Shown in pieces: positions 1-9,923 of a stretch of 21,357 bases of DNA. Under the pieces are notes generated by a model. It worked only from the letters and a program-made list of their open reading frames with translations, was not told the origin of the DNA and did no database searches. The position numbers and the translations under genes were made by a program. The DNA lies in the NCBI GenBank assembly GCA_008000375.1, contig SMOI01000407.1:2347-23703 (forward strand). Direction: 5' to 3'. Positions within the stretch are counted from its first letter, which is position 1; each line of letters opens with the position of its first letter. Origin of the DNA: Poteriospumella lacustris (taxonomy: Eukaryota; Sar; Chrysophyceae; Chromulinales; Dinobryaceae).

Positions 1-35
1 CCTGTTCCGTGCACTTCCGAATGATCTTGTGAACT

Positions 36-1620
36 ATGTCGCTCATACTCGTGTGGGCCGTGGTGCTTCTTGCATGCAGATGCATGTCCTCGGTCGTCGA
101 AACACCGTCGAGCCCCCGACAGATGTCAGTGAGCGCACAGCCTTCGACCGGGGAATCTGTGACGACCGTGGACATAGCCGAGGCTAGATCATTCCACAAG
201 TCGATGACTTTGGCATCACATCTGGCAGAAGATTTAGAGACGGCGCTTCAGGCCTATTCCTCGTCGTCGGACGTGTACTCGTCGTCCTGGGCGGACCTGC
301 TCTTCGCGACGTCGGAAGACGCCGAATTGCAAGTCCAAATGGTTCTCGAAGACATCGAACGAATCGTCCAAACGAAAGAGGAGGAGCACAGACGTCTCTT
401 CGCAGAGGAATACGACGAGCTGCTCGCGTCGAGATACGCAACGACGCTGCTGCGCCAGCGTCTGCGCCGAGTGCTCGAACAGATCCAAACCAAGATGCTG
501 GCTGCACTGCGGCTTGAAGCCAAGGCACATGTTGACGACACGATGCAGCTTCTGGTGCGTCAGCTGTTGGCGGGAGTCAAAGAGGGCGCCGTCACCGACG
601 GAAAAGACTTGCGACGGCTGCTCGCCGAGGCCCGCCGCGCGGACCTGCTGCGACTGCGAGCACTCACGCGACTGCTCCATCAGCGTACGTCTGCAAGCCT
701 CCTCTTTCCTCCGCTTTCTCTCGCGCTAACGTCTGTTCTAATGTGCGTTTACAGGTCTCGCGGCGCTTCTCAACAAAAACATCGACGCGCGCAGTGGGCT
801 CGGCGTCCCGACGCGGTCGTCCGCCCAGCCGCACTGGTCCCTTGCTCTGTACGACGCGAACCATGACCACCTGGAACAGCGGTTGAAGGAGACGGAGAAT
901 GACATGCTGCTGGCGCTGCAGCTGTCGGGCAGCGTGAATCCCTATCTGCGCACGTGGCCCTTCCCGCCGCTGCACATCAACGTCAACTACCTCGTCGACC
1001 CCCGCGCGTACGCCCTCTCGCGCGAGTTCGACCCGCTCTACGACGAGCACAAAGAAGGAGTGTTTGCTCCTGGCCGCGCGGAGCCCATCGTAGTGCCCGG
1101 TGTCCCCGCGACGCCGTTCGACCCGAACGAGCGCGCGCGACCGGTGTCGTCCACGCCGCCGGTGGCGCCGTGGCAGAAGTTCCAAACGGCCGTGAAGGAC
1201 TTGTTCAGCGACGACGAGGACGACGATGAGAGCGTCCCGACGCCACAGCGACCAAAGGAGAAGGTGAAGCAGTCGCGAGGGCTGCGGTGGCCGGTTCCGC
1301 GTCTCGGCGGCGGTGGCGGCGGTGGTGGCGGCGAACGATCAACGTCAGCGCCAGCCTCGCCGCCGCGGAAAGGTTCGCCGCCTGACAAGCAGGCGCCGAT
1401 CGCTCCAGTCCCGACGGTGAAAGCTGCGGACGTCCCCGCTGCGCAACGCAACGCTGCCGCGTCGACGGTGGCGACGGAGGCGTCGGCGCCGTCCTCGGCG
1501 ACGGCCAGCGCGCCGAAGTTTGGCCGCTACAGCGAACGTATTCGCCAAGCGCGCGCCGCAGCTCAACAAGAAAGTGTCGCAGCGAGTCCCAAGGAAGCGC
1601 CGGCCTCGTCGCGTTCGTAA
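36..1620 (+). CDS. Unrecognised two-exon helical protein with acidic and Gly/Ala-rich tail
   Basis: I read exons 36-684 and 755-1620, joined by a 70-bp GT-AG intron, giving about 504 residues. The join is in frame and turns two separate open frames into one protein, which supports it. Residues 1-16 are hydrophobic (a possible signal peptide or anchor). An in-frame stop lies just upstream, but an upstream exon spliced near position 79, or a start at ATG 84, cannot be excluded. Residues about 55-235 are charged and helix-rich, probably coiled coil. A compact segment around residues 280-320 has W284 and an aromatic/Pro-rich PLHINVNYLVDP stretch that looks like the most constrained part. An acidic patch (FSDDEDDDE, near residue 367) is followed by a Gly run near residues 401-410 and a disordered Ala/Ser/Pro tail. 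I do not recognise the family and assign no function. A TGTAAATA motif begins 21 nt after the stop. Confidence 0.72.
685..754 (+). other. Intron in gene 1
   Basis: Donor GTACGT, acceptor TTTACAG. A CGCGCTAACGTC stretch at about 723-734 contains a CTAAC branch-site-like core about 25 nt before the acceptor. The intron interrupts a codon after its first base and restores an open frame. Confidence 0.8.
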
Positions 1621-1938
1621 TCGCCCGCCACCGCGGCGCCTGTAAATAAGACCTCACTCTCTGTACATTCTGTGCGCGGAGACAGCTTATCACTGCGGGC
1701 TTTAGAGGAAGAACGAGGTACGCTCGCTGGTCGGTCCGCTCCGGCGTCGGCGACGCGGCGGCGGCGGCGGAGGCGGCGCTCGTCGCTGCCGGTGACGAGC
1801 CACAAACGATTTCAGCCTCTTGGACGGTCTTCTTCAGCACGAATCTATCGATCGGTCGTGTGAGTGCGAACGGCACGGAAGCCGGGACTTGAGAAAGCGA
1901 CAGAAATCGCACCGCGATCGACCTGGCGCCGAGAACGA
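1621..1938 (+). other. Gene 1 3' region and kinase 5' region
   Basis: About 320 bp between two genes on the same strand. It holds the TGTAAATA motif at 1641-1648 and presumably the promoter and 5' leader of the kinase gene. A short GCGGCGGCGGCGG run lies near 1757-1770. No convincing gene, TATA-like box or RNA gene was seen. Confidence 0.5.
1641..1648 (+). promoter_or_regulatory. TGTAAATA 3'-end motif
   Basis: TGTAAATA begins 21 nt after the gene 1 stop. The same octamer occurs twice after gene 6, and TGTAAA occurs downstream of genes 3 and 4. It matches both a TGTAA-type polyadenylation signal (known in green algae) and the PUF/Pumilio consensus UGUANAUA. Which role applies here cannot be told from sequence. 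Confidence 0.45.
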
Positions 1939-4900
1939 ATGACGATCGCCACGTGTTCTGATGTGCTCGATCTGGGGCAGGTCAACGCGTTTGGTCAGTC
2001 GCCAGTGGGCGCCTTCGTCGTGGCGCTGAGTGCGCTGTATTTCCTCGTCAGCGTGGGCATCGTGTACCTGATTCGGCGGCAACAGGTGCACGCCGAGGAC
2101 GGCGACGACAAGGCCATGAAAGCCGTCATCTTCCCCATCTTCATGTACGTCCTGTGGGCCAACGCGCTGGTGAACATCTACGTGGGCTTCGTTACGTTGA
2201 CCTTCGACTACCGCCGCCTGGGCGAGGCGTCGCTGAACGGGCAGCTGTACGCGTTCTCGGTGATGTACGGCGTGCAGCACGTCGTCACCGAGGGCGTCGC
2301 CTTCATGCTCATGCAGAAAGGTGTCGGCATCAACGCCGCGAAGCGCTCCCTGCGCTACGCAGCCGTCTGGGGCATCGTGACCTTCGTGTGCTACTCGATC
2401 GAGTACTCGGGCCGCAACAAAAAGGCGCAGCAGTTCTTCGGCCTCCTCTGGAACATCGTCCTCTTGCTCTTCTACGGCGCCCTGTGGCTGACGCCGCAGA
2501 AGCGACTGTATCGCCGCCCCGCGCTGATGCTGTACGCGAAGTTCTGGTTCTTCTTCCGCATCGTCTGCATCGTCGTGCTGGCGCTGTACGCGCTGCCGGC
2601 GACGGAGGACGCGGCGCAGTGCCTCAACGTCTTCGGGACGCTGTACCCCTTCGCGATCTTGGAGCCCATCGTCCTGTACTACACGCTGCTGCAGGACTCG
2701 CGGTGGTGGCAGGGCCTGGACATCTCGCAGGGCCGGCGCACGGAGAGCGTCGAGGAGATCCGGTCGCCGCTGCAGGGCGTCGACCTGGCGCTCGACTCGG
2801 CGCAGAACCTCGCCGAGCAACTCGATTCCTTCAACAGCGGCGGCCTCCGACGCCGCATGCTCGAGTCTGGCAGCCACACCGTCGGCAGCCTCACCTCCAC
2901 ACGCGGCGGCGGTGGCGGCGGCGGCGGTGGTAGCGGCGGCGGCGGCGGCAGCGCGCCCACCGTGCGGCTGCTCAACTTCGCGTACATCCACCTCGACCGC
3001 GCGAAGATGCTCGGCAGCGGCTCGTTCTCGAAGGTCTACGCGGGCAAGTACCGCCAGCGCAAATGCGCCATCAAACTCGTCTTCACGCTCGACCTGACGC
3101 GCGAGATCATCCGCCGCGTCGCCGCCGAGGCGCAGCTGCTGTCGTCGATCCGCCACCCGAACGTCGTCGAGATCCTCGGCGTGTCCGTGCTGCCGCCCAG
3201 CGTCTGTCTGCTGCTCGAGCTGTGCCACTACGGCTCGCTCGCCGACATCATCCACGGCACCGGCGCCCTCGACCTCTGCGACGAACCCGCCGCCGGCGCC
3301 GGCGCCGTCGCCGTCCGCAGCGGCGACATCGAAACGGGCGGCGGTGTCACCTCGTCGCCGCTCGCGCCCAGCGGCGGCGCGTACGGCGGCGCGTACGGCG
3401 GCGGGTACGGGCAGGTGCCGTTCATCGAAGAGTTCATGCGCGGCGGGCCCAGCATCGCCTACGCGAACAAGCGACACCTGGCGCTGTCGTGGAGCGACCG
3501 GCTGCACCTGGCGATCGGCTGCGCGCGCGGGCTGCACGCGCTGCACGCGTTCGCGCAGAACCTCTGCCACCGCGACGTGAAGTCGTTCAACTTCCTCGTC
3601 GACGAGAAGCTCAACGCGAAGCTCTCCGACCTCGAACTGGGCACCGCCGCCGCCGACGACACCGCCGCCGGTGCCGCGGGGGCGACACGCGGCGGGCGAC
3701 GCGGCGCCGGCAACGCGACCGGTCGCTCCGCCGCCGCCGCCGTTGGCGGAGGCGACGGCAACGAGTCGGTCTCGAGCGTCGCGTCGAGCTCGCTCAGCCG
3801 CTTCTCGCTCACGAGTCGCTACCGCACGTACGTCCCCCGCCGCCGCCGCCGCCTCTGTGTCTCGCTGTGTCGCCGTGTGTCGCGCTAACGTCCGCCCTGT
3901 GTCCCGTCTGTGTGTCCCGTCTGTGTGTCGTGTGTGTCGCAGGGAGAGTCGCGAGGTGAGCGTGAGCGAGTTGGGCATCGGGGAGCACGCGCTGGCGGCC
4001 GACGAGTTCCTCGCGAACTGGGCGGCGCCCGAGGTGATCAAGACGGCGACGCACTCGCAGGCGTCGGACGTGTTCTCGTTCGGCCTCGTGCTCTGGGAGC
4101 TGCTGGCCGGCCGCGTGCCCTTCGCCGACGTGCGGCGCCAGGACGACATCCGCTTCGCCGTGCTCTCGGGGCAGCGCCCCGCCATCCCGCGCGTCTTCAC
4201 CGCCGCCGCGGGGGGCGCCGCAGGGGCCACGGCGGGCGCCGCGTCGTACGCGGTGCACTTCGACGCGTACGTCGACCTCATCGAGCGCTGCTGGGCGCAG
4301 CGGCCGCAGACGCGGCCGGAGATGGCGGAGGTGCTGCACGACCTGAGCGAGCTCTACGCGCAGCGCTGCTACGCGATCGTGCGCCACACCGACGCCGTCC
4401 GCGTCGCGCGCGGCCTCGTCAACCAAACCGCCGCGGCGGCGGCGGCGGGGGCGGCGTCCCCGTCGGCGGCGATGTCGCACGCGTCGCACACGTCGCAGGC
4501 GGCGCAGGCGCTGCTCGCCGCCAGCGCCGCCGCCGCGGGCGTCGCGTCCGTGTCGCCGTCGCCGTCGCCGTCGTTTTCGTCGCCGTCGCCCGGCGGCGGC
4601 GGCTCGTCGGTGGCGTCGGCGTCGCTGTCGCTGCCGCGTTTCTCGCTCTTCGGCGGCGGCAGCGGCGCGCGCCACGCGCCGCGGGACCGACTGCTGAGCG
4701 AGCTGCGCGCGGACGAGGCGACGGTCTTCGCCGCGGCGCTGCAGCGCGACGCGGTGCTGGAGCAGTTCGCGCTGCGGGGCGAGGCGTGGCTGCTGGTGCT
4801 GCCGCCGCCGCTGTGCCAGGTCGTGTGGGCCACCGTCGAGTGGCAGCAGCTCGTCGGGCTCTCGCTGCTCGACGTCGCCGGCCGCGCGCTGCGCAACCTG

Positions 4901-5567
4901 CCGCTCTTCGCGCCGCCCGCGCAGCCCCTCGCCACCGACGAGGGCAGCGCCAGCGGCGGCAGCGCCGGCGGCGGGCGCGCGCCGCAGATCGCGACGCGGC
5001 GCGGGCGCTTTTCGCTGTCGGCGCATCAGTCGCAGCAGCGCGCGCTGGCCGCGTGGCACGACGCCGTCGCGCGGCTGTTCGCGCGACTGGCGGACGCCGG
5101 CCGCGCGGGCCCCTTCCACGAGGTCGTCGCGCTGACGCTGCCGGCCTACGACGCCGCCCGCAGCGACCGCCGCGAGCGCCACACGGCCACCGCCGCCGCC
5201 GCCGCTGCGGCCGCCGACGACGACGACGCGTCCGTCGCCTCCGCCGCGACCGCTCCGCCGCCGCTGCCGCCGCCGTCGTCTGCGGCGGGCGGCGGGCGGC
5301 AGCTGCAGTTCTCGCTGCACGCCTACCCCGTCTACGACGCCGCGCCGCCCGCCGCCGCCGCCGCCGCGACGGCGCCGTCGCAGCGGCCGCCGCTGTCGAC
5401 GAGCGCCCCGGCCACGACGACGACGATGCCGACGGTCGCCGCGACGACGACGACAGCGACGGCGGCGGCGGCGGCGGCGGACGGCGCCAGCGACGCGGAC
5501 GACGACGACGAAGACGACGCAGCGCCGCCGCTGGGGCTGCTGCGGCCGCCCGGCGACGGCGACCGCA

Positions 5568-5606
<39 letters not shown>

Positions 5607-5655
5607 CGGCGGAGGCGACCGCCGCCGCTGACCACGACGACGACGACGCCGCAGC

Positions 5656-5693
<38 letters not shown>

Positions 5694-6220
5694 AGGACGA
5701 CGCTGAGGCCGCCACCGTCGGCAGCAGCAGCGGCTACGCCAGCAGCAGCAAGGCCTCGAGCCGCCGCCTGCGGCCGCCCGGCGCCGGCGACAGCGACGGC
5801 GACAGCGACGCGGACGGCGACGGTGACGGCGACGCGGCGGCCGCCGCCGCAGCGACCGACGCGGTGAACCAGCGCGACGACGACGACCGCCGCATCGCCG
5901 CCGCCGTGCGCGCGCAGAAACGCGCCGCCCGTCGCGAGCGGCGCGCGGCGCGGCGCCTGGCGCAGCAGCAGCGCGAGTGGAAGCGGCAGCAGGCGCGCGT
6001 CCGGGCGCAGTCGCTGGCCGCCGCGCCGCCCGCCGCGACGCCCGCCGCGCCGCGCGTGGCGCTGCTCGCGCTGCTCTTCTCGCCGCTCGTCGACCCGGCG
6101 ATCGAGCGCGCCAAAGCCGCCGCCGCGGCGACCGCCGCGAGCGCGACGGGGCCGGCGGCGTCGTCGGCGAGCAACAGCCACTCGGCCGCCGTCGCCGCCG
6201 CCGCGATGGCCTCCGCGTAG
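1939..6220 (+). CDS. Seven-helix TKL-type receptor-like protein kinase with PAS-like region
   Basis: Exons 1939-3827 and 3943-6220 give about 1388 residues. ATG 1939 is the first in-frame ATG after the stop at 1861. Residues about 20-250 contain seven hydrophobic helices with short loops, with no cleavable signal evident. A Gly tract (about 318-335) leads to a kinase domain at about 350-770: glycine loop LGSGSFSKVYAG, Lys379 in CAIKL, HRDVKSFN with Asp546, Lys548 and Asn551, then Asp564 in SDLELG, WAAPEV, and SFGLVLWELLAGRVPF. The catalytic residues look intact, so phosphotransfer is likely, although the DFG motif reads DLE. There are Gly/Ala-rich inserts of roughly 80 residues after the hinge and of tens of residues in the activation loop. 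A segment at about 915-1095 resembles a PAS domain (WQQLVGLSLLDVAGRALRNL, later FSLHAYPVYDA) interrupted by low complexity. The tail has Asp/Gly repeats, a basic coiled coil and an Ala-rich end. Oomycetes have many TKL kinases with N-terminal 7TM segments. The likely location is a membrane with the kinase cytosolic. Ligand and substrates are unknown. Confidence 0.85.
3828..3942 (+). other. Intron within the kinase activation-loop coding region
   Basis: 115 bp, donor GTACGT, acceptor TGTGTCGCAG. It contains CGCGCTAACGTC, nearly the same branch-like string as the gene 1 intron, though here about 54 nt from the acceptor. It falls after the second base of a codon between the DLE motif and the APE motif, and the two flanking frames join into one kinase domain. 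Confidence 0.82.
5570..5692 (+). repeat. Two GGCGAC hexamer arrays in the kinase tail
   Basis: Six perfect GGCGAC units at 5570-5605 and six more at 5657-5692, encoding Gly-Asp repeats separated by an Ala/Asp-rich spacer. A looser copy follows around 5788-5840. Because the unit is a multiple of three, copy-number change would alter tail length without breaking the frame. Confidence 0.9.
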
Positions 6221-6670
6221 GCCGCCCCCTGTGCGAGGCGCCGCACCGTGGCGAGGAGCCACGCGGCGCATGGCGACCGAGTCGCATTCGCCGCGTGTCG
6301 CGCCCGTCGCGTGTCGCGTGTCGCGCCCGTGTCCCCGCGACGGTTTCGCATTTTTGTATTTTTTTTCGTTCGGCGACGGTCGCGCGGCGTTGGGCGCGCG
6401 CTCTTCGACGCGACACCGCCGCGACACCGTCGCACCCCGCCCTCTGCCCGCCGCGCTGTGCGTGCGACACAGCGTCGCGTGTGGCGTAGCGAGCGTTTCG
6501 TTTTTGTTCCCTTCGGTCGGTCGCTGTACACTGCGCTTTGTGTATCTACAGGTATAACTACATGGTTTACAGATCAAATATGTACATGGTGTGGGGCGTC
6601 GGCTCGTCGGAGGCGCCACAGGCCACCGACCGAGCCACAGGCCGCAGGGCCCCAGCGTCACGCGGAGGGG
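6221..6670. other. Convergent 3' intergenic region
   Basis: Lies between the kinase stop and the stop of the minus-strand coiled-coil gene. It carries repeated CGTGTCGCG strings (about 6295-6330), a T-rich tract (about 6345-6370), and an AT-richer segment at 6535-6600 that probably holds both transcript ends. On the minus strand TGTAAA lies at 6566-6571, about 100 nt after the gene 3 stop. No gene was seen here. Confidence 0.5.
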
Positions 6671-8549
6671 TCAGGCGAGGCTGTGGGCCAACATGATGTC
6701 GCGCTGCGACGTGGCCAGTTTCTGCTGCAGAAACGCCGCGTCGCGCTGGGCGACGAGTTCGTCGACGACGCGGCCGAAGCTGCGCGCCTGGCGAATGGCC
6801 ACGACGTGCGGCGGGCCCTGCAGGCGCCGCTCGTGCTGCCGCGCGGCGTACTGCAGCTGCAGCGCCACGGCGCGCGCGACGCGCTCCTCGTGCAGCGCGG
6901 CGTCCTCGGCGCGCGCCAGCGACGAGTCGTCGGCGGCGTCGCGCATGTACGGCAGGTCGCCCGGCGCCACGCCGATCAGCGGGTTCGCGCTGCGCATCGC
7001 CAGCGCCTCGTCGCGGTCGCGCTGCGCCTGCGCCGACAGCGTCGCGGGTCGCTGCGCCTCGTCGTCGTCGCCCGCGTCACCGGCGGCGGCGGTCGCGTCG
7101 TGCGGCGGCGGCGGCGCATCGGCCGCGTCGCCGAGGCCCGCGACGTCGTCGTCGTCGTCGGTGGTGGCGAGCAGCGGCCGCGACCGCGCGAACGACAGGC
7201 GCTGCGCCAGCGTCACCACGAGACGCTCCTTCGCGCGCAGCTCGCCGCGCAGCCGCAGAATCTCCTCCGCCGCGTTCGCGCCGCCGGCCGCCGCCGCTGC
7301 AGCCGCCGCCGCGGCGCCGCCACCGCCGCCGCTGCCGCTGACGCTGACGCTGCCGCCGCCGTCGAGCGCTGCGACCGGCGACGCTGTCGCGGCGGCGGCG
7401 GCGGCGGCCGCGGCGGGTCGCGTGGCCGTTGCGGATGCGCTGCGCCGCGTCGACGGCGCCGACAGCGGCCGCCGAGCCCCGCGACCCTTCGACGCCGTCG
7501 CCGTCGCCGTCGCCGTCGTCGTCGTGGTCACCGGCGCAGCGGTCGGCGCCACGTCGCCGCCTCCGCCGCCGCCGCCGTTAGCGCCGCCAGCGTCCCCGCC
7601 GCTGCCGCTGCCGCTGCCGCTGCGGGTGGAGCGGAGGAGGTTTTGGTAGCGCGACAAGTTGAGTCGGTTCTGCGCGTCGAGCTGCTCGACGGCGGCGGAG
7701 AGGCGGCCGATCGTCTCCTCCAGCGCCGCCGCTTTGTTCTTCCAAAACGTCAGCGCGCGCAGCTCTTGCTCCATTTTGCGGAACTCGATGCGGTTGAGCG
7801 TGTTCGCCACCTCCGACTGCCGCACGGCGGACCGCGCGTTGCGCATGAACTGCTCCTCGAGGCGCGGCACGTTCATCAGCGCCGCCTGCTGCGCCTCGAG
7901 CTGCGCGCGCAGTCGCTCGTTCTCGTCGCGCACCGTCGCCAGCTCGTCGCGCACGTTTTGCATCTGCCGCAGAGGCGGTGTTAGAGGGCGGTGTAGCGGG
8001 CGGGGCGGTGTAGAGGGCGGGCTGTACCTCCTTGTTGAGCAGCGTGACGCGGTGGGCGTGGCGCACGGCGGCCTCCTGCTGCCGGTCGGCCGCCTGCGCC
8101 GCCTCCGCCTGCAGCCGCGCGATCATCGCCTCCATCTGCTCCATCAGCTCGTGCTGGTGGCCCAGCGCCACGTCGTGTTCGCGCGTGCGGCGCGCCAGCG
8201 TCTGGTCGAGGTGGCACTTCTCGCGGCCGAGGCGCCGCAGCAGGTCGCCCACGACGAGGACGCCCGACAGCGCGTCCACCACCTCCTCCGTCCTCGCCGA
8301 CACGCCGAACGACGCGCTGCACTCCTCGCACAGGTCCTTCATCGCGTGGACGGCCTCGCGCTCGCCGATCTGCAGCGACACGATGCGCAGGTGCGCGTCG
8401 GTGGCGGTCGACGTGCGCAGCGACGAGCGCTTGTTCGGCGGCGCCGCCGCCTCGGTCGTCGACTCGAACGGCGCGTTGCTCGCGTAGCTGCTGTTGTCCT
8501 TGTGCTCCTTGGACCGCCGACTGGGCTTGCCGAAGACGGGACCGCTCAT
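6671..8549 (-). CDS. Two-exon coiled-coil protein, function unknown
   Basis: Exons 8549-8028 and 7963-6671 on the minus strand give 174 + 430 = 604 residues, joined in phase 0. ATG 8549 opens a Ser/Lys-rich disordered N-terminus (about 1-50). A helical segment with CEECSASFGV and LLRRLGREKCHLDQTL follows, then a long heptad-like coiled coil that crosses the intron (about 120-285, for example LATVRDENERLRAQLEAQ). The middle is Gly/Ser/Ala-rich and low complexity. A second coiled coil starts with AAEEILRLRGELRAKERLV, and a charged C-terminal helical region ends in MLAHSLA. I do not recognise the family. Long coiled coils of this kind are typical of cytoskeletal, basal-body or trafficking scaffolds, but that is only inference. 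It is divergent from gene 4 and convergent with the kinase gene. Confidence 0.78.
7964..8027 (-). other. Intron in the coiled-coil gene
   Basis: 64 bp on the minus strand, donor GTACAG, acceptor GCGGCAG, with CTCTAACAC as a branch-site-like element about 20 nt before the acceptor. Phase 0. Splicing joins two coiled-coil frames. Confidence 0.8.
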
Positions 8550-8996
8550 GGCTCACGCGACGAGGCTCTGACGACGGACGCTCAGTGCTCAGCGGTGGAC
8601 GACGGCGTAACGACTTCCCAGATCACCCCAAAGGCCTTGGTCGCTCTACTTGCGACCGGTCGCATTGATTTCTGCATCGCTTCGCAGCGAAATCGCCCCG
8701 GGCGAACGACCCGTTTGGTCGTTTGCCCCGACGACCGACGACGACCATGACCACGACGACGACGACGACGACGAAACATGAAACGCCTTACCCCAGACTG
8801 TCCCAGATGCTCCCACCGACGGGTCTGGGTCGGTCTGGGCATGTGACGGTTGACGTCGCCGGCGCCGTCGCCGTCGGAGGCGATCGCCAAATCGTCGCCG
8901 ATGCGACGAATCGTCGCATGTGACGGGGCGACGGTCACATCTATGCATCGCCAAGCATACGTCCTTCCCCGTAGAGTGTCTGTACAGCCCGTTCGA
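8550..8996. promoter_or_regulatory. Shared divergent promoter region
   Basis: The only DNA between the starts of gene 3 (minus) and gene 4 (plus), so it must contain both upstream regions. It has an ACG microsatellite at about 8753-8775 and two adjacent inverted repeats at 8901-8940. A minus-strand open frame (8582-9409) overlaps this interval, but its composition in this part is Arg-rich and unconvincing. Confidence 0.5.
8901..8940. repeat. Two adjacent inverted repeats
   Basis: ATGCGACGA at 8901-8909 and TCGTCGCAT at 8911-8919 are perfect 9-bp arms around one base. ATGTGAC at 8918-8924 and GTCACAT at 8934-8940 form a second pair with a 9-nt loop. They lie about 60-100 bp upstream of the chosen gene 4 start and could be a protein-binding site or an RNA hairpin in the leader. 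Confidence 0.6.
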
Positions 8997-9575
8997 ATGA
9001 GTTCCGCCCACCGCACGACGGCCACCGTCACCAGCAGCAGCGCCGCCAGCGCCAGTGCGCCGGCCAACACGAGTTTTTTCTCCAGCGGCACCTCGCTGGT
9101 CTCCGGCCGCGTGCCCAGCAGCAGCCACAACACCTCTAGTCTCACCCATTTGCACAGCCAGAGCACCGGCGTTACCGGCACCGCCAGTGGTTCGGGCGGC
9201 TCGGGCACCACGACTGGCGCGACGGCCGGCTCGCCGCCCTCGTCATCCTCGTCCAACTTCGGCCTCGGCGCACACGTCCCCGGACGGGCCTTTGCCGTGT
9301 CGCGAGACGGCCGCATCCTCACGTGGACGAAGTACACGAGCAACACGAAGCCGCTGCGCCTCGACGAGTCGTTCGGCCGCAAGAAAATGGCCATCGTCAT
9401 CCCGCGCAAGGTCGCCGACTATCAGCGCACGCAGCTACGCGAGCCGCGCCGCTACGGCAATGTGCACGTGTCCGACTCGATCAACATTCGCGACTTCACT
9501 GAGCCGCGCGCCGCCGTGCGCCAGCGACCGCCGCCGCGCGAGCCCCGCCACTTCAACATCAACAAGTACACGTGA
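8997..9575 (+). CDS. Small Ser/Thr-rich protein with basic conserved-looking C-terminal half
   Basis: A single exon of 192 residues from ATG 8997. In-frame ATGs at 8901 and 8943 exist but would add an unprotein-like stretch across the inverted repeats. Residues 1-95 are Ser/Thr/Ala/Gly-rich and probably disordered. From about residue 97 the composition changes to a compact basic segment, with FAVSRDGRILTWTKYTS, RLDESFGRKKMAIVIPRKV, ADYQRTQLREPRRYG and DSINIRDF, ending HFNINKYT. That shift, plus aromatic and hydrophobic residues rare in chance GC-rich frames, is why I prefer the plus strand over the overlapping minus frame. I do not recognise the family. TGTAAAAA at 9826-9833 may mark its 3' end. 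Confidence 0.6.
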   Translation: MSSAHRTTATVTSSSAASASAPANTSFFSSGTSLVSGRVPSSSHNTSSLTHLHSQSTGVTGTASGSGGSGTTTGATAGSPPSSSSSNFGLGAHVPGRAFAVSRDGRILTWTKYTSNTKPLRLDESFGRKKMAIVIPRKVADYQRTQLREPRRYGNVHVSDSINIRDFTEPRAAVRQRPPPREPRHFNINKYT

Positions 9576-9923
9576 GCCGCTGCCGCCGCCACCACTGCCG
9601 CCGCCGCCACTACCGCCGGTGACGCCGCTAGCCGCTGCCGCCCTCGCCACCGATCGAACCGTCTGGCGGCCTCTGCGCCGCCCCGGCGCCGACCACAGAC
9701 GCCGCCGCTGTCAGCGCAGTGCTGGCCCCGCCGCGGCCCGCGCCTCGTCCAACAGCCTACCCCACTCCACACCACCACCAGCGCCACGCCGCCCTCGCCG
9801 CCCCCGTCGCCACGTCCCCGTCGCCTGTAAAAACGAACCCAAATCACATCGTCGTCGTCTCGTCGCATTAGGTTGAAGTTGAAGTTGAAGTTGCTCGGTG
9901 ACGTTGCGTTGCGGTGGCCGCGC
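9576..9923. other. Convergent 3' region between genes 4 and 5
   Basis: C-rich, CCGCCG-dominated DNA with no convincing coding frame. TGTAAAAA at 9826-9833 on the plus strand is a candidate 3'-end signal for gene 4. A short GTTGAA repeat (three copies plus GTTG) lies at 9872-9893, near the gene 5 stop. Confidence 0.45.

Noticed and set aside
3809-6661. 950-residue minus-strand frame antisense to the kinase
   Set aside because: Its translation is Arg/Gly/Val repeats mirroring the GC-rich kinase codons. The plus strand has clear kinase motifs.
8582-9409. Minus-strand frame with a hydrophobic segment (LVLAGALALAALLLVTVAVV)
   Set aside because: The segment is the complement of Ser/Thr/Ala codons of gene 4. 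The rest is Arg-rich, and the plus-strand C-terminus looks more like real protein. Kept as a low-probability alternative.
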